From CAZEQJ01 sp964514385 (GTDB lineage: Bacteria > Bacteroidota > Bacteroidia > Cytophagales > Cyclobacteriaceae), in assembly GCA_964514385.1 (NCBI GenBank), contig CAZEQJ010000011.1, positions 52,722 to 116,721 on the forward strand: a stretch of DNA of 64,000 nucleotides. Reading direction: 5' to 3'. The notes under the pieces were generated by a model. That model worked only from the letters and a program-made list of their open reading frames with translations. It did no database searches and had not been told where the DNA came from. Every line of letters starts with the position of its first letter. Within the stretch, counting starts at the first letter, position 1. The position numbers were made by a program, and so were the translations under genes. Shown in pieces: positions 19,048-29,061 of this stretch.

Positions 19048-19145
19048 TGGTTAAAAATAAAAAACCTGGCCAGATATATTGTTTTACTTATGATGTTATT
19101 GAAGAAATTCAGCAAAGAGTCATATTCTGTTCAAATGTTGCAGGC

Positions 19146-19177
19146 ATAAAAAAAGGAAGACCAACTGGCCTTCCTTT
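19146..19177 (-). terminator. Intrinsic terminator of the PEPCK gene
   Basis: A 12-bp stem with one mismatch (AAAGGAAGACCA / TGGCCTTCCTTT) and a 2-base apex, followed on the minus strand by a T-run, 27 bp after the PEPCK stop. Confidence 0.85.
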
Positions 19178-19203
19178 ATCTAAACCTCAATTTTAATTAT
19201 GGG

Positions 19204-21069
19204 TTATACTCTTTCCGGAGCAAGTTTCCATACTTCAGGAGATCGCCACAGGCTGCTGAGCAATAATTCGCGCATAAAGAAAAATTCTTTAGGCAGTTTA
19301 TCGAACATTTTTTCAAACAATTCCTCATGCAACAGCACTTCCTGCTTCCATTCTTCACGATTAATGTTCATGATCTCATCGAACTGTTCACGGGTAAAGT
19401 CCATACCTTCAAGGTTCAGATCTTCAAATCGTGGCATGTAGCCTATCGGGCTTTCCACTGCACCGGCCTTGCCCTGTACACGACGTATAATCCAGTCCAG
19501 GACACGCATATTTTCACCAAAACCTGGCCATATGAATTTGCCTTCCTGGTCTTTACGGAACCAGTTCACCACAAATATTCGCGGAGGATTCTTAAGTGAA
19601 CGGCCAAACTGCAACCAATGATTAAAATAATCCGCCATATGGTATCCACAGAAAGGCAGCATTGCGAAAGGGTCTCTCCTTACTTTGCCCACCTGCCCAA
19701 AGGCTGCTGCTGTCATTTCAGAGCCAATGGTAGAGGCAGCATATACTCCAAAGTTCCAGTTTACCGCCTGATACACCAACGGTACGGTTGTACTTCTCCT
19801 GCCACCAACAATAAACGCAGATATAGGCACTCCTTCCGGATTTTCCCAGTTCTGGTCAAGGCTTGGGCAATTCACCGCCGGAGCGGTAAAACGTGCATTG
19901 GGGTGTGCCGCAGTCTTATCAGAGTTCGGGTCATACGGGTTACCATGCCAGTCGATAAGTCCTTCAGGTACTTCTTTGGTCATTCCTTCCCACCATACAT
20001 CACCATCAGGTGTGATCGCCACATTGGTAAATATGCTATCCTTTTCAATGGATTTCATGGCATTGGGATTGGTCTTATAGTTGGTACCCGGTGCCACACC
20101 GAAATAGCCTGCCTCAGGATTGATAGCATATAGCTTTCCGTCTTTACCCGGCTTTATCCAGGCAATATCATCGCCCACAGTCGTAATCTCCCACTCATTA
20201 AATGCTTCCGGTGGGATCATCATGGCGAAATTGGTTTTACCGCAGGCACTTGGAAATGCAGCTGCCACATAGGTTTTTTCCCCATCAGGATTTTTGGCGC
20301 CCATAATCAGCATATGCTCGGCGAGCCATCCCTCTTCCCGCGCCATAGAGGATGCGATGCGAAGAGCGAAGCATTTTTTACCTAATAATGCATTACCACC
20401 ATAGCCAGAACCATAGGAGACAATTGCTCTTTCTTCAGGATAATGAACAATATACTTGGTAGTCGGATTGCATGGCCATTTTGCGTCTTTTCTTCCGTTA
20501 CCCAAAGGTGCGCCGACACTGTGAAGGCATTTGATAAATTCGCCATTTTCTCCAAGCTGCTCAAGAGCAATATTACCCATGCGGGTCATGATGCGCATGT
20601 TAACAACTACATACTCGGAATCCGTGATCTCGACCCCTATATGAGATTTGTCTGACCCTGCAGGTCCCATAATAAAGGGAATGACATACATGGTGCGGCC
20701 TTTCATTGCACCTTTAAAAAGCGGGTTCAGGGTTTCTTTCATTTCCCTTGGGTCTACCCAGTTGTTGGTTGGGCCGGCATCTTCTTTTCTTCTGCTACAG
20801 ATGTAGGTGCGGTCTTCCACACGTGCCACATCGCTCGGGTCGGAGAAGCAGGCGTAGCTATTGGGTCTTTTTTCCGGATTCAGACGGATGAAAGTTCCTT
20901 TATCTACAAGCACTTCACAAAGTGCGTCATATTCTTCCTGGGAGCCGTCGCACCAGTAGATCTGGTCGGGCGTACATAAAGTAGCTACTTCAGAAACCCA
21001 ATTTTTGAGTTCCTTATGCTTTAGAGCTACTTCGGCTTTGTTTTTCTGTGGTATGGTTAATTCTTCCAT
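19204..21069 (-). CDS. pckG: Phosphoenolpyruvate carboxykinase (GTP)
   Basis: A 621-residue GTP-type PEPCK, which converts oxaloacetate plus GTP to PEP, CO2 and GDP at the start of gluconeogenesis. The P-loop (kinase-1a) is FPSACGKTNFAMM, with the hyper-reactive Cys typical of GTP-dependent enzymes; the substrate-binding loop YGSGYGGNALLGKKCFALR and the metal-binding GDDIAWIK are also present. Length matches GTP-type rather than the shorter ATP-type. The gene stands alone with its own terminator. Confidence 0.96.
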   Translation of the reverse strand: MEELTIPQKNKAEVALKHKELKNWVSEVATLCTPDQIYWCDGSQEEYDALCEVLVDKGTFIRLNPEKRPNSYACFSDPSDVARVEDRTYICSRRKEDAGPTNNWVDPREMKETLNPLFKGAMKGRTMYVIPFIMGPAGSDKSHIGVEITDSEYVVVNMRIMTRMGNIALEQLGENGEFIKCLHSVGAPLGNGRKDAKWPCNPTTKYIVHYPEERAIVSYGSGYGGNALLGKKCFALRIASSMAREEGWLAEHMLIMGAKNPDGEKTYVAAAFPSACGKTNFAMMIPPEAFNEWEITTVGDDIAWIKPGKDGKLYAINPEAGYFGVAPGTNYKTNPNAMKSIEKDSIFTNVAITPDGDVWWEGMTKEVPEGLIDWHGNPYDPNSDKTAAHPNARFTAPAVNCPSLDQNWENPEGVPISAFIVGGRRSTTVPLVYQAVNWNFGVYAASTIGSEMTAAAFGQVGKVRRDPFAMLPFCGYHMADYFNHWLQFGRSLKNPPRIFVVNWFRKDQEGKFIWPGFGENMRVLDWIIRRVQGKAGAVESPIGYMPRFEDLNLEGMDFTREQFDEIMNINREEWKQEVLLHEELFEKMFDKLPKEFFFMRELLLSSLWRSPEVWKLAPERV

Positions 21070-21186
21070 AGGACAAGAACTTAAAAGTGAATATTAATTT
21101 CGATGGTGAAATTAAGCCCCTTAGAAGCTCCAGTCATTGACCTGTGTCACGGAAAACCTTTTATTATGTCAGTTATGAACGAAATG

Positions 21187-22269
21187 TCATGTATTGAGCG
21201 CAGACTTGCGCACCGGGCGCAATATAAAGTCGCTGATAGATGACAGTGGCAGGATATGCTGGGCTGCATCGAGCTTCACAGCTTCTTTTGGCATACCATA
21301 TACAATAGATGATTTTTCATCCTGAGCCACGGTAATAGCACCTGCTTCACGCATTTCAAGCAAGCCACGTGCCCCATCATCTCCCATACCTGTCATGATA
21401 ATCCCGATAGCATTTTTACCAGCAAATTGTGCTGTGGAGCGAAAAAGAACATCCACTGAGGGGCGGTGACGGCTTACAAGCGGGCCATCTTTTACTTCCA
21501 CATAATAGCGGGCGCCGCTTCTTTTCAGCAAGGTATGCTTATTGCCAGGTGCGATCAATACATGACCGCGAATAACAGGATCACCGTTTTCTGCTTCCTT
21601 GACGTTGACATGACAGAGCTCATTTAGCCTGTTGGCAAAACTACGTGTGAAATTTTCCGGCATATGCTGCACGATCACTATTCCCGGGCAATCCGGTGGC
21701 AGCGCCATCAAAACCTCACGAATAGCTTCAGTACCACCTGTAGAAGCCCCGAGTGCTACTACACGCTCCGTGGTACGGACCATGGCGTGATTGGCCGCTT
21801 TTTTTACAACCACATCGGCCGGAAGTTTTTTATCCGGCACCCAGCTGCTACGCTTTTTAGTAACATTTACCTTTGCCGCTGCCTTTACCGTATCACAAAT
21901 ACGGATTTTACTTTCCTCGAAAAACTCTTTGGTATGGAGTTCAGGTTTTTTAATTACCTCAACAGCACCAGATTCCATTGCTTGAAGACCTGTTTCAGAC
22001 GCCTTCTCGGTGAGGCTGCTGATCACCACGACAGGAATAGGACGTTGTTGAATGATTTTTTTAAGAAAGGTAATGCCATCCATCCTGGGCATTTCAATAT
22101 CGAGGGTAATGACATCTGGTACCTCTTTAGCAATATAACGGGCTGCCATATAGGGATCCGCAGCCTTACCTATCACCTCGATTTCAGGATCCGCATCCAA
22201 TATTCTCGTGAGAGCTGCTCTCACTACGGCAGAGTCATCGACTATTAAAACACGAATCCGATTTTTCAT
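21187..22269 (-). CDS. cheB: Chemotaxis methylesterase/deamidase CheB
   Basis: A 360-residue two-domain response regulator. The receiver domain has acidic pocket residues in IVDDSAVVR and phospho-acceptor Asp57 in TLDIEMPRMDG. After a linker of about 40 residues, the methylesterase domain holds the catalytic Ser in GASTGGTEAI, His in VQHMPENF and Asp in GMGDDGARG. It removes methyl groups from receptor glutamates when phosphorylated by CheA. Last gene of the chemotaxis operon; its start overlaps the cheD stop by 4 bp. Confidence 0.96.
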   Translation of the reverse strand: MKNRIRVLIVDDSAVVRAALTRILDADPEIEVIGKAADPYMAARYIAKEVPDVITLDIEMPRMDGITFLKKIIQQRPIPVVVISSLTEKASETGLQAMESGAVEVIKKPELHTKEFFEESKIRICDTVKAAAKVNVTKKRSSWVPDKKLPADVVVKKAANHAMVRTTERVVALGASTGGTEAIREVLMALPPDCPGIVIVQHMPENFTRSFANRLNELCHVNVKEAENGDPVIRGHVLIAPGNKHTLLKRSGARYYVEVKDGPLVSRHRPSVDVLFRSTAQFAGKNAIGIIMTGMGDDGARGLLEMREAGAITVAQDEKSSIVYGMPKEAVKLDAAQHILPLSSISDFILRPVRKSALNT

Positions 22270-22745
22270 ATTGACTTTTTAACCATCCGCATATGTATCT
22301 CTCCGGTATGCGTGTAAAACCGAATGTTTCTACCCTGATGCCCTCCTGTATGCCTGGCCTTTATGGGTATCCCGTTCTCTGATAGCTTCTTTTCAGCCAG
22401 CACAATGTTTCGCTCACCAATGGTAAAACTGTTGACCGAAGATTTTAAACTTGCCGCACCGCCAAATATCTTGGCTATGATCCTTTTCGAACCGGCACCG
22501 GAGTGGATCATTTTTTCTATAAGCAGGTCGATAGCAATATCGCCATATTTAGGGCTTTCGAGGCCATTACCATTCCACAGATCAAGCATATAGTGATTAA
22601 TGCCACCAATCTGACTCACCGGATCGTAAAGGCACACGGCTACGCAGGATCCGAGAATGGTCGTCACTTCCATAGGCTGTGCTGATACGATCAATGCAGA
22701 TGGCATCAGGTAATGTTTTTTCAGTGAAAGTTCAGCCAATGCCAT
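22266..22745 (-). CDS. cheD: Chemoreceptor glutamine deamidase CheD
   Basis: A 159-residue CheD. The catalytic Cys34 is in TILGSCVAVCLYD and the catalytic His51 in GGINHYMLD; a Thr in the late SFTIGERN segment completes the usual triad. CheD deamidates receptor glutamines and, in many species, binds CheC; no CheC is encoded in this window. It overlaps the kinase-like gene upstream by one base and cheB downstream by four. Confidence 0.94.
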   Translation of the reverse strand: MALAELSLKKHYLMPSALIVSAQPMEVTTILGSCVAVCLYDPVSQIGGINHYMLDLWNGNGLESPKYGDIAIDLLIEKMIHSGAGSKRIIAKIFGGAASLKSSVNSFTIGERNIVLAEKKLSENGIPIKARHTGGHQGRNIRFYTHTGEIHMRMVKKSI

Positions 22746-23638
22746 TAAAATAATTCTACATCATTGAAAAGTTCTTCATTTGAAGCTTCTACCCGGTAGA
22801 TCGCGCGGTCATCTTCATTCTGCAAAGGAAGTAATACTCCTGCCATAGTACCCTCCCCTTCCACACTGTTAATTTCAATTGTACCTGAAAGCATGTCAAC
22901 GAGAGCACTTACTATGCTCAATCCAAGGCCGTGACCCGGATAATTCTTGGTCGTACCTTCTTCACCCTGAACAAAGCGATCGAAAATCTGATCTCGCTTT
23001 TCATCCGGTATCCCTACTCCTGTATCTTTAATCAGAATGGATATATTATCCTCCAATATTCCAAGGTGCACTTCGATTTCACCACCTTCCTTATTGAACT
23101 TAAGGGCATTATCGATCAGATTTTCAATGATCATACGTGTTTTTTCAGTGTCCAGTATCAATGCCGCCTCCCGCTCTTCTATGGTGGAATAAATTCGGGT
23201 CGTTACTTTTTTTAATTCAAATTGAGAAGTCCTGTCACCTATGATTTCATGGATGATCGTGTGGAGATCCATTTTACTCAGCCGCAGCTCTGTCTGCCCG
23301 GCTTCAAGTTCGGCCGCATAGAAAATATTGGTAAGCTGAAAATTCATATTTTTCATTTCAGCATTAATGATACCGGCAACCTCACGAACCTTATCCGCAT
23401 CGGATATATTGCCGTTGCTGATATTTTGCGAAAGGCCCAACAGCGATGTCAGTGGGTTGACCAGCTCATTTCGGATATTGGAAAGAAACCTGGATTTCAA
23501 CGATTCTGAAGCTCTGAGCTTTTTATTCATGTGCTCAAGCTCTGCCGTAAGTTTTCGCTCTGCATCCAGCAACTTCCGCTGAAGGTCAAACCGGTTGCGG
23601 AGTTCTGTCAATAGCTGTTCATCTGTGATTTCCTTCAT
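22745..23638 (-). CDS. Kinase-like ATPase protein of the che operon (phospho-acceptor His replaced by Asn)
   Basis: A 297-residue soluble protein with an N-terminal coiled coil (about residues 1-45), a dimerisation-helix segment and a HATPase_c domain. The ATP-binding boxes look intact: ENLIDNALKF (N), DTGVGI (G1), IFDRF (F), GHGLGLSI (G2). In the dimerisation helix FLSNIRNELVNPL aligns with the usual FLxNxSHExRTPL, placing Asn at the phospho-acceptor His. It therefore should bind ATP but cannot autophosphorylate in the usual way. Position between cheR and cheD, with tight spacing, says it acts in this chemotaxis pathway. Confidence 0.88.
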   Translation of the reverse strand: MKEITDEQLLTELRNRFDLQRKLLDAERKLTAELEHMNKKLRASESLKSRFLSNIRNELVNPLTSLLGLSQNISNGNISDADKVREVAGIINAEMKNMNFQLTNIFYAAELEAGQTELRLSKMDLHTIIHEIIGDRTSQFELKKVTTRIYSTIEEREAALILDTEKTRMIIENLIDNALKFNKEGGEIEVHLGILEDNISILIKDTGVGIPDEKRDQIFDRFVQGEEGTTKNYPGHGLGLSIVSALVDMLSGTIEINSVEGEGTMAGVLLPLQNEDDRAIYRVEASNEELFNDVELF

Positions 23639-23644
23639 GATTCT

Positions 23645-24475
23645 TTATTTTTTAAATACTGTCGGCGCCACCTGCTGCACGGGTAGCTGCATATGATGAA
23701 GAGACTCGGAATGACCGATAAAGAGATATCCACCGGTTTTAAGCTGGCGGATAAGTTTGGCCAATACCTTTTTCTGTGTTTCCCTGTCAAAATAGATGAT
23801 AACATTCCGGCAAAAAATGATATCAAATTTCGTATCCATATGGTAGTCATCATCCATGAAATTGAGCCTGCCAAACCGAACCCTGCTTCGGATTTTTTGA
23901 TTCACCTTCACAAGGGCCTCTTCACGGTTTTTACTTCGCAGGAAATAGCGGGATTTTAATTCTGCTGACATGTCGCCCAGCTTTTTCTCTTCATAAATAC
24001 CTCTGTTGGCTGTGCGCAACACTTCGGTGGAGAGGTCAGTTGCTGTAATGCGATAGTTTAGGTGTTCGTGGTTACGGATATATTCCTCCATAACCATGGC
24101 CAATGTATAAGGCTCCTCGCCACTGCTGCATCCGGCGCTCCACATTTCCAGCTTTTTTCTGTCTGCAAGCAGCTCTGGAAGTACAGTGCCGGTCATAATG
24201 CTGTAATGTGCAGGTTCCCGATAAAAGTCGGTTTTGTTGGTAGTGACCACATCGATGAGTGAGGTAAATTCCTCAGGATGGATGACTTTCTTATTTTTGA
24301 ATACCATATTGAGGTATTCATCCATCGTGTTCATCTCATTGACCTTCAGTCGCTTGGCCAGTCTCGCCTCAAGCAATACCTGCTTGGCTTCCGGTAACTG
24401 GATGCCGCAGGTATTGTATATCAGCGAGCTCAGCTCTGTGAACTGTTCCTTACTAAGCCTTTTTGTCAGGGTCAT
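23645..24475 (-). CDS. cheR: Chemoreceptor methyltransferase CheR
   Basis: A 276-residue CheR: a helical N-terminal domain, then a SAM-dependent methyltransferase domain. Key segments are VTTNKTDFYREPAHY, WSAGCSSGEEPYTLAM (SAM site) and FDIIFCRNVIIYFD. It methylates receptor glutamates in adaptation. A candidate CheR-binding pentapeptide is present at the C-terminus of the MCP encoded just upstream. Spacing to neighbours is under 10 bp. Confidence 0.96.
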   Translation of the reverse strand: MTLTKRLSKEQFTELSSLIYNTCGIQLPEAKQVLLEARLAKRLKVNEMNTMDEYLNMVFKNKKVIHPEEFTSLIDVVTTNKTDFYREPAHYSIMTGTVLPELLADRKKLEMWSAGCSSGEEPYTLAMVMEEYIRNHEHLNYRITATDLSTEVLRTANRGIYEEKKLGDMSAELKSRYFLRSKNREEALVKVNQKIRSRVRFGRLNFMDDDYHMDTKFDIIFCRNVIIYFDRETQKKVLAKLIRQLKTGGYLFIGHSESLHHMQLPVQQVAPTVFKK

Positions 24476-24484
24476 CTGATTACA

Positions 24485-26530
24485 CTAAAAACGCTCAAAG
24501 CCTGAATCACCATTATCATCGTCCATGATCAACTGAAATCCATTACTTTTATCCTTCGCATAATGTCCATTGGACTTATGCGACTCTGCAGGGCGTGTTT
24601 CAGTATTTGCTGATTTTTTCACTTCTCTAAGTTGCATTTTCCGATGGCCGCTGCCATTATTGTCTACCTTGAAATAGGCTATTGTACTTTTCAGTGAATC
24701 TGCCTGGCTGGCCAGTTCCTCAGAGCTGGTGGCCATTTCTTCAGAGCTGGCAGCATTTTGCTGTGTCACCATGTTGAGTTGCTGAATAGCCGTATTGACC
24801 TGATCGGCACCAGCATTTTGCTCAATACTTGCTGCGGTAATCTCCTGCACTAGCTTGGCTGTTTTCTGAATATCCGGCACGATACTATCAAAAAGCTCGG
24901 CACTTCGAACTGCCACCTCGACACTACTCTTAGATACTTCATCGATTTCGGCTGCAGCAGCCTGGCTACGTTCGGCAAGCTTACGTACCTCAGCCGCTAC
25001 TACGGCAAAGCCTTTGCCATGCTCGCCGGCACGAGCTGCTTCCACAGCTGCATTTAATGCCAGGATATTGGTCTGTCGGGCTATTTCGCCTATAATCGAA
25101 ACCTTCTCTGCTATATCTTTCATAGAGGTAACAGTCTGCTTTACTGATTCGCTGCCATCAAGAATATCTTTGCTGGCCTTTTCAGCAATTTTCTCCGTCT
25201 GCTGCGCGTTTTCAGTATTTTGCTGAATGTTGGACGCCATCTCTTCCATAGAAGACGATACTTCCTCGGCTGATGAGGCCTGCTGTGAAGCTCCCTGTGA
25301 CACCTGCTGAGAGGCTGTACTAAGCTGCGAACTGGCTGCTGCGATATTATCAGCTCCGCTACGTACATCTGATACAATTTCCCGGATCTTATCTGCCATT
25401 CGTTTTAGTGTCTGGGCCAGCATGCCGATCTCGTCTTTCTGGTCTATCTCTACCGAAGCTGTCAGGTCACCTTTTTCGAGCGCTTCAGCAAATGAAACAC
25501 CCTGACGTACAGGCCCTGTAATGGCACGGGTAATGATAAAGGCAAATGCTATACCTATAATGAGGGCAAAAATGAGCCCTACAATCATAATGATGTTGCT
25601 ATTGGAAAGTGAGCGTATCGTCTCATCCGAGATACCCTGGGTTCCTTCAATTCCGGCATTAACAATGTTTTGCGATGCTGCTAATACATTGTCTGCTGCC
25701 TCATTTCTTTTTTGATCCAGCAACAACAGATTTTCAGAGTTATTCAGGTAGGTTTGTATAGCTGCTTTGTATTTGCTGGCTGCCTGTTCTGTAACATCCA
25801 CTGCCTGAATGTCTGATGCTATGTCGGTATAGCGTCGTATTTCAGTAAATAATGGTGCCATCTGATCAAATGTCCCGATAGCCTCCCGAAGCTTCTGAAG
25901 ATCACGATCAGACTGCGCCTTGAAATTCAAAATACGAATGCCATTGAGCAAATTTTGTACCTCATTGGCCTTTTCGATTTTGATATGTCGGGATGACAAT
26001 GCCCTGCCCCTTGCTAATTCATCCTCCATGCGCTGATTCTGAACCGATATATACTGGCCAATGGCAGTGACAGATTCCGATGCAGCAGCATCCATTTGCT
26101 GACGTGACGCCTTTTGTGCTGTAATAGCTTCAGCTGTCTCATCCAGCAAAGAATTATAGGAGTTCACACTTTGTTCTGCTTCAGAGGTAAGGTCTTCAAG
26201 CAATGTCAATGATTTTGCATTATCTGCAAGTTCATAGGACTCGCGGATATTCTGCTTTACTGCTGTGAGATAGTTTTTGCCTTCCTCGTAAAAACGGTCG
26301 TTTTGTGTATAGGAAAACGCCCGGTTGGCATACATCGCATTGCGCAGGTTCCGCTCAAGATTGTTGGCAATTTCTACCTCCGGAACGTATTCATTTGCAA
26401 GATAATTTGTCTGTCTGATCACTTTCAGCATGTTGCCGATGGCCAGACCACCCAATACTACTGAGATGGCTATCAGTGCGCCGAAGCCAATACCCAGTTT
26501 TTGCCCGATTTTAAAATTTTTAAAATTCAT
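24485..26530 (-). CDS. Methyl-accepting chemotaxis protein
   Basis: A 681-residue transmembrane chemoreceptor. One membrane helix near residues 12-32, a periplasmic helical sensor of about 280 residues (4HB/CHASE3-like), a second helix near residues 310-335, a HAMP domain, then the cytoplasmic signalling domain with the hairpin tip IARQTNILALNAAVEAARAG and EVRKLAERS. Gln/Glu pairs in the flanking helices are plausible methylation sites. The C-terminus is a flexible tail ending GFERF, which fits the x-[HFYW]-x-x-[HFYW] tether for CheR/CheB. It is the only receptor in the operon; the ligand is unknown. Confidence 0.95.
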   Translation of the reverse strand: MNFKNFKIGQKLGIGFGALIAISVVLGGLAIGNMLKVIRQTNYLANEYVPEVEIANNLERNLRNAMYANRAFSYTQNDRFYEEGKNYLTAVKQNIRESYELADNAKSLTLLEDLTSEAEQSVNSYNSLLDETAEAITAQKASRQQMDAAASESVTAIGQYISVQNQRMEDELARGRALSSRHIKIEKANEVQNLLNGIRILNFKAQSDRDLQKLREAIGTFDQMAPLFTEIRRYTDIASDIQAVDVTEQAASKYKAAIQTYLNNSENLLLLDQKRNEAADNVLAASQNIVNAGIEGTQGISDETIRSLSNSNIIMIVGLIFALIIGIAFAFIITRAITGPVRQGVSFAEALEKGDLTASVEIDQKDEIGMLAQTLKRMADKIREIVSDVRSGADNIAAASSQLSTASQQVSQGASQQASSAEEVSSSMEEMASNIQQNTENAQQTEKIAEKASKDILDGSESVKQTVTSMKDIAEKVSIIGEIARQTNILALNAAVEAARAGEHGKGFAVVAAEVRKLAERSQAAAAEIDEVSKSSVEVAVRSAELFDSIVPDIQKTAKLVQEITAASIEQNAGADQVNTAIQQLNMVTQQNAASSEEMATSSEELASQADSLKSTIAYFKVDNNGSGHRKMQLREVKKSANTETRPAESHKSNGHYAKDKSNGFQLIMDDDNGDSGFERF

Positions 26531-26540
26531 AACACACGTT

Positions 26541-27023
26541 TTATTCTGTTTCCTTAATTAAATTTTCCTCATCCATTTTTATCTGAATAATCTCTTCACT
26601 TGAAAAGACACGGTCTACCTGCAGCAGCATGATAAACTGATCGTCGAGCTTAAAAATACCTTCCAGGAAGCTCGTGTTCATACTTGAGCCCACCCTGGGT
26701 GGTGGCTTGATTTCATTTTTATCAATTTCGATCACTTCCTGCACTGAATCTACCAGTGCGCCCAGCTGCATATCTTCGCCCTCCACATTGACATGCAAGA
26801 CAATGATGCAGGTATTTACTGTCATTTCTACGGGTGCCATACCAAACTTCAGCCGAGTATCTACTACAGGCAGCACCCCACCTCGCAGATTGATCACACC
26901 AGCCATAAAGTCGGGTGATTTCGGGACCCGGGTAATCCTGGTAACTTCCAGTATCTCCAGCACCTTGCTTACATTTGCTGCAAAATGTTCACCCCCCAGC
27001 GTAAATGATAAATACGATTCCAT
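26541..27023 (-). CDS. cheW: Chemotaxis coupling protein CheW
   Basis: A 160-residue single-domain CheW (SH3-like pair). ESYLSFTLGGEHFAANVSKV and the core MAGVINLRGGVLPVVDTRLKFG are diagnostic. It links receptor tips to CheA. It lies between cheA and the MCP gene with 10-bp gaps on each side. Confidence 0.95.
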   Translation of the reverse strand: MESYLSFTLGGEHFAANVSKVLEILEVTRITRVPKSPDFMAGVINLRGGVLPVVDTRLKFGMAPVEMTVNTCIIVLHVNVEGEDMQLGALVDSVQEVIEIDKNEIKPPPRVGSSMNTSFLEGIFKLDDQFIMLLQVDRVFSSEEIIQIKMDEENLIKETE

Positions 27024-27033
27024 AGATTTATTT

Positions 27034-29061
27034 TTATGTTGTAGCCTTTACCAGCTCACTTGAATAATTCCGTATAATTCTATTGGTATCCATGATCAGG
27101 GCAATGCTGCCATCACCCAGTATCGTGGCGCCGTTGATCATATCAATATTTTTATAGGCTTTGCCCAGGGGCTTTAAAACCGCCTGATATTCGCCGAGTA
27201 CCTGGTCTACCGTTACTCCCACACGATGTCCTTCATACTGCACGACCACTACCTGCTGTATTTCCGGCCCTTCATCTTCTGTTTCAAATAATTTTCGAAT
27301 GTTATGAAAGGGAACCTGCTCCCCATCCAGTGTCACCATGTCGTGAAAGACATGATTTATCTGGTCACGGTGTACGTCGTAAATTTTATCGATAGCTGAA
27401 AGTGGAATTATGTATTTTGTTTCCCCCACATGTACCAGGAGCCCATCGATAATTGAGAGTGTGAGCGGCAGGAATATTTTGATTCGGGTACCCTTGCCCT
27501 GTTCAGAAAAAACCTGAATATCGCCGCGCAATTCATTTATCCGCTTGCTTACCACGTCCATACCCACTCCACGGCCGGAAACATCGGTTACCGCAGTGGC
27601 AGTAGAAAACCCTGGCATCATGATGAGGTTTACAATTTCATGCTCCGTGAGTTCTGCATCCTTATTGATCAAACCCTTCTCTTTTGCTTTCTGCAGTACT
27701 TTTTGTGTATTGATACCTGCACCATCATCGATGATCTCGATAATGACATGAGCACCAGAGTAATAAGATTTTAGTCGGATCGTACCGGTAGCAGGCTTTC
27801 CTTGTTTTTCACGCACATCCGGCATTTCCAGGCCGTGATCAAGTGAGTTTCTCAAAATATGCAGCAGCGGATCGGAAAGACTGTCAATAATGGATTTATC
27901 CAGTTCGGTATCACCACCTTCCACGAGAAAATCCACTTTTTTACCCAGCTGATTGCTCAGGTCACGTACGAGGCGACGAAATTTTGTAGAAAGCATATCA
28001 ATAGGCACCAATGACATCGAAAATGCATTGTCACGCAATTGTCGTGTAAGCTTTTCGACCTCTTCCGTTATAGCTTCGAGCTCAGGGTGGTAATGTGTTT
28101 CGTTGAACAGGCTCAGGCGTGCCTGGGTAGTGACCAGTTCGCTCACCATATTCATCAGCTTATCGAGCTTATCTGAAGAAACCTTAATTGACTGCAGCGA
28201 TTTCTCCTTTTTCACAGTTACGATAAATTCATTATCCTCTGCAATGTCCTTTTTATCAGAGACTTCCTTTTTCCCGATTTCGGCCACATCACCTGTTTCT
28301 TTAAAATGTGCTATTCTTTCCTTGCCTTCTTTTCCGGAAAGCAGATCACTGTCGGCTAGTTTAATGATGTCGATATCGGCAAGGTCCTCGACAAATATGA
28401 ACACGTCTTCAATCTGACTTTGGTCTGCCTGTGTTACGAGCAGGAAGTTCCATTTCAGATAATTTGATCCGGCTTCGAAGTCGTCCAGATCTGGTAGTCT
28501 GTCCGTATTGGCATGGGAAATGAGGAGTCCAAGCTGTGCCATCTCCTCCATCAGGTAGATGAGGTTATTTCCTGTTTTAAAAATATCCTTTACGGGGGCG
28601 AAATCGATTTTATAGGTAGCGGTTTGTTTTGTGGCCGCTTCTTTTACCTTTTTTTCAGTTTTTGGAGCATTATCTGCCTTAATCTGGCTGAGTTGTGTGC
28701 TAAGTTGGGTATGTTTTTCCTTATTGGAAGGGTCATCAAGGTTGAGATCCTCCGTCAGGTTTCGCAGGTGATCAACCGACTGCAACGTGATTTCAAGAAT
28801 AAGGCCGTCCACCTTACGGGTGCCGGAACGTATTTCATCATAAATACTTTCCAGTTCGTGGGTGAACTTACCCATGGTGTCAAAACCGAACATATTGCTG
28901 CTTCCCTTGATGGTGTGCATAGCCCTGAAGATGCGCTCGATGATGGCCGGGTCTTCCTGATTCTTTTCAAGCCCCAGCAGACAATCTTCAAGTTCAGAAA
29001 TAAGGTCGGCAGCCTCTTCTAAAAATATTGCCTTAAATTTTTCTGTATTATCTGATGACAC
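27034..29061 (-). CDS. cheA: Chemotaxis histidine kinase CheA
   Basis: A 675-residue CheA. P1 (HPt) carries phospho-acceptor His49 in RAMHTIKGSSNMFGF. A less conserved region (about residues 120-270) may hold P2. P3 dimerisation starts at DKLDKLMNMVSELVT; P4 kinase has NSLDHGLEMPDVREKQGKP, DDGAGI and GRGVGMDVV; P5 is a CheW-like domain near residues 540-665. It phosphorylates CheY and CheB. The start overlaps the end of cheY by 14 bp. Confidence 0.97.
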   Translation of the reverse strand: MSSDNTEKFKAIFLEEAADLISELEDCLLGLEKNQEDPAIIERIFRAMHTIKGSSNMFGFDTMGKFTHELESIYDEIRSGTRKVDGLILEITLQSVDHLRNLTEDLNLDDPSNKEKHTQLSTQLSQIKADNAPKTEKKVKEAATKQTATYKIDFAPVKDIFKTGNNLIYLMEEMAQLGLLISHANTDRLPDLDDFEAGSNYLKWNFLLVTQADQSQIEDVFIFVEDLADIDIIKLADSDLLSGKEGKERIAHFKETGDVAEIGKKEVSDKKDIAEDNEFIVTVKKEKSLQSIKVSSDKLDKLMNMVSELVTTQARLSLFNETHYHPELEAITEEVEKLTRQLRDNAFSMSLVPIDMLSTKFRRLVRDLSNQLGKKVDFLVEGGDTELDKSIIDSLSDPLLHILRNSLDHGLEMPDVREKQGKPATGTIRLKSYYSGAHVIIEIIDDGAGINTQKVLQKAKEKGLINKDAELTEHEIVNLIMMPGFSTATAVTDVSGRGVGMDVVSKRINELRGDIQVFSEQGKGTRIKIFLPLTLSIIDGLLVHVGETKYIIPLSAIDKIYDVHRDQINHVFHDMVTLDGEQVPFHNIRKLFETEDEGPEIQQVVVVQYEGHRVGVTVDQVLGEYQAVLKPLGKAYKNIDMINGATILGDGSIALIMDTNRIIRNYSSELVKATT

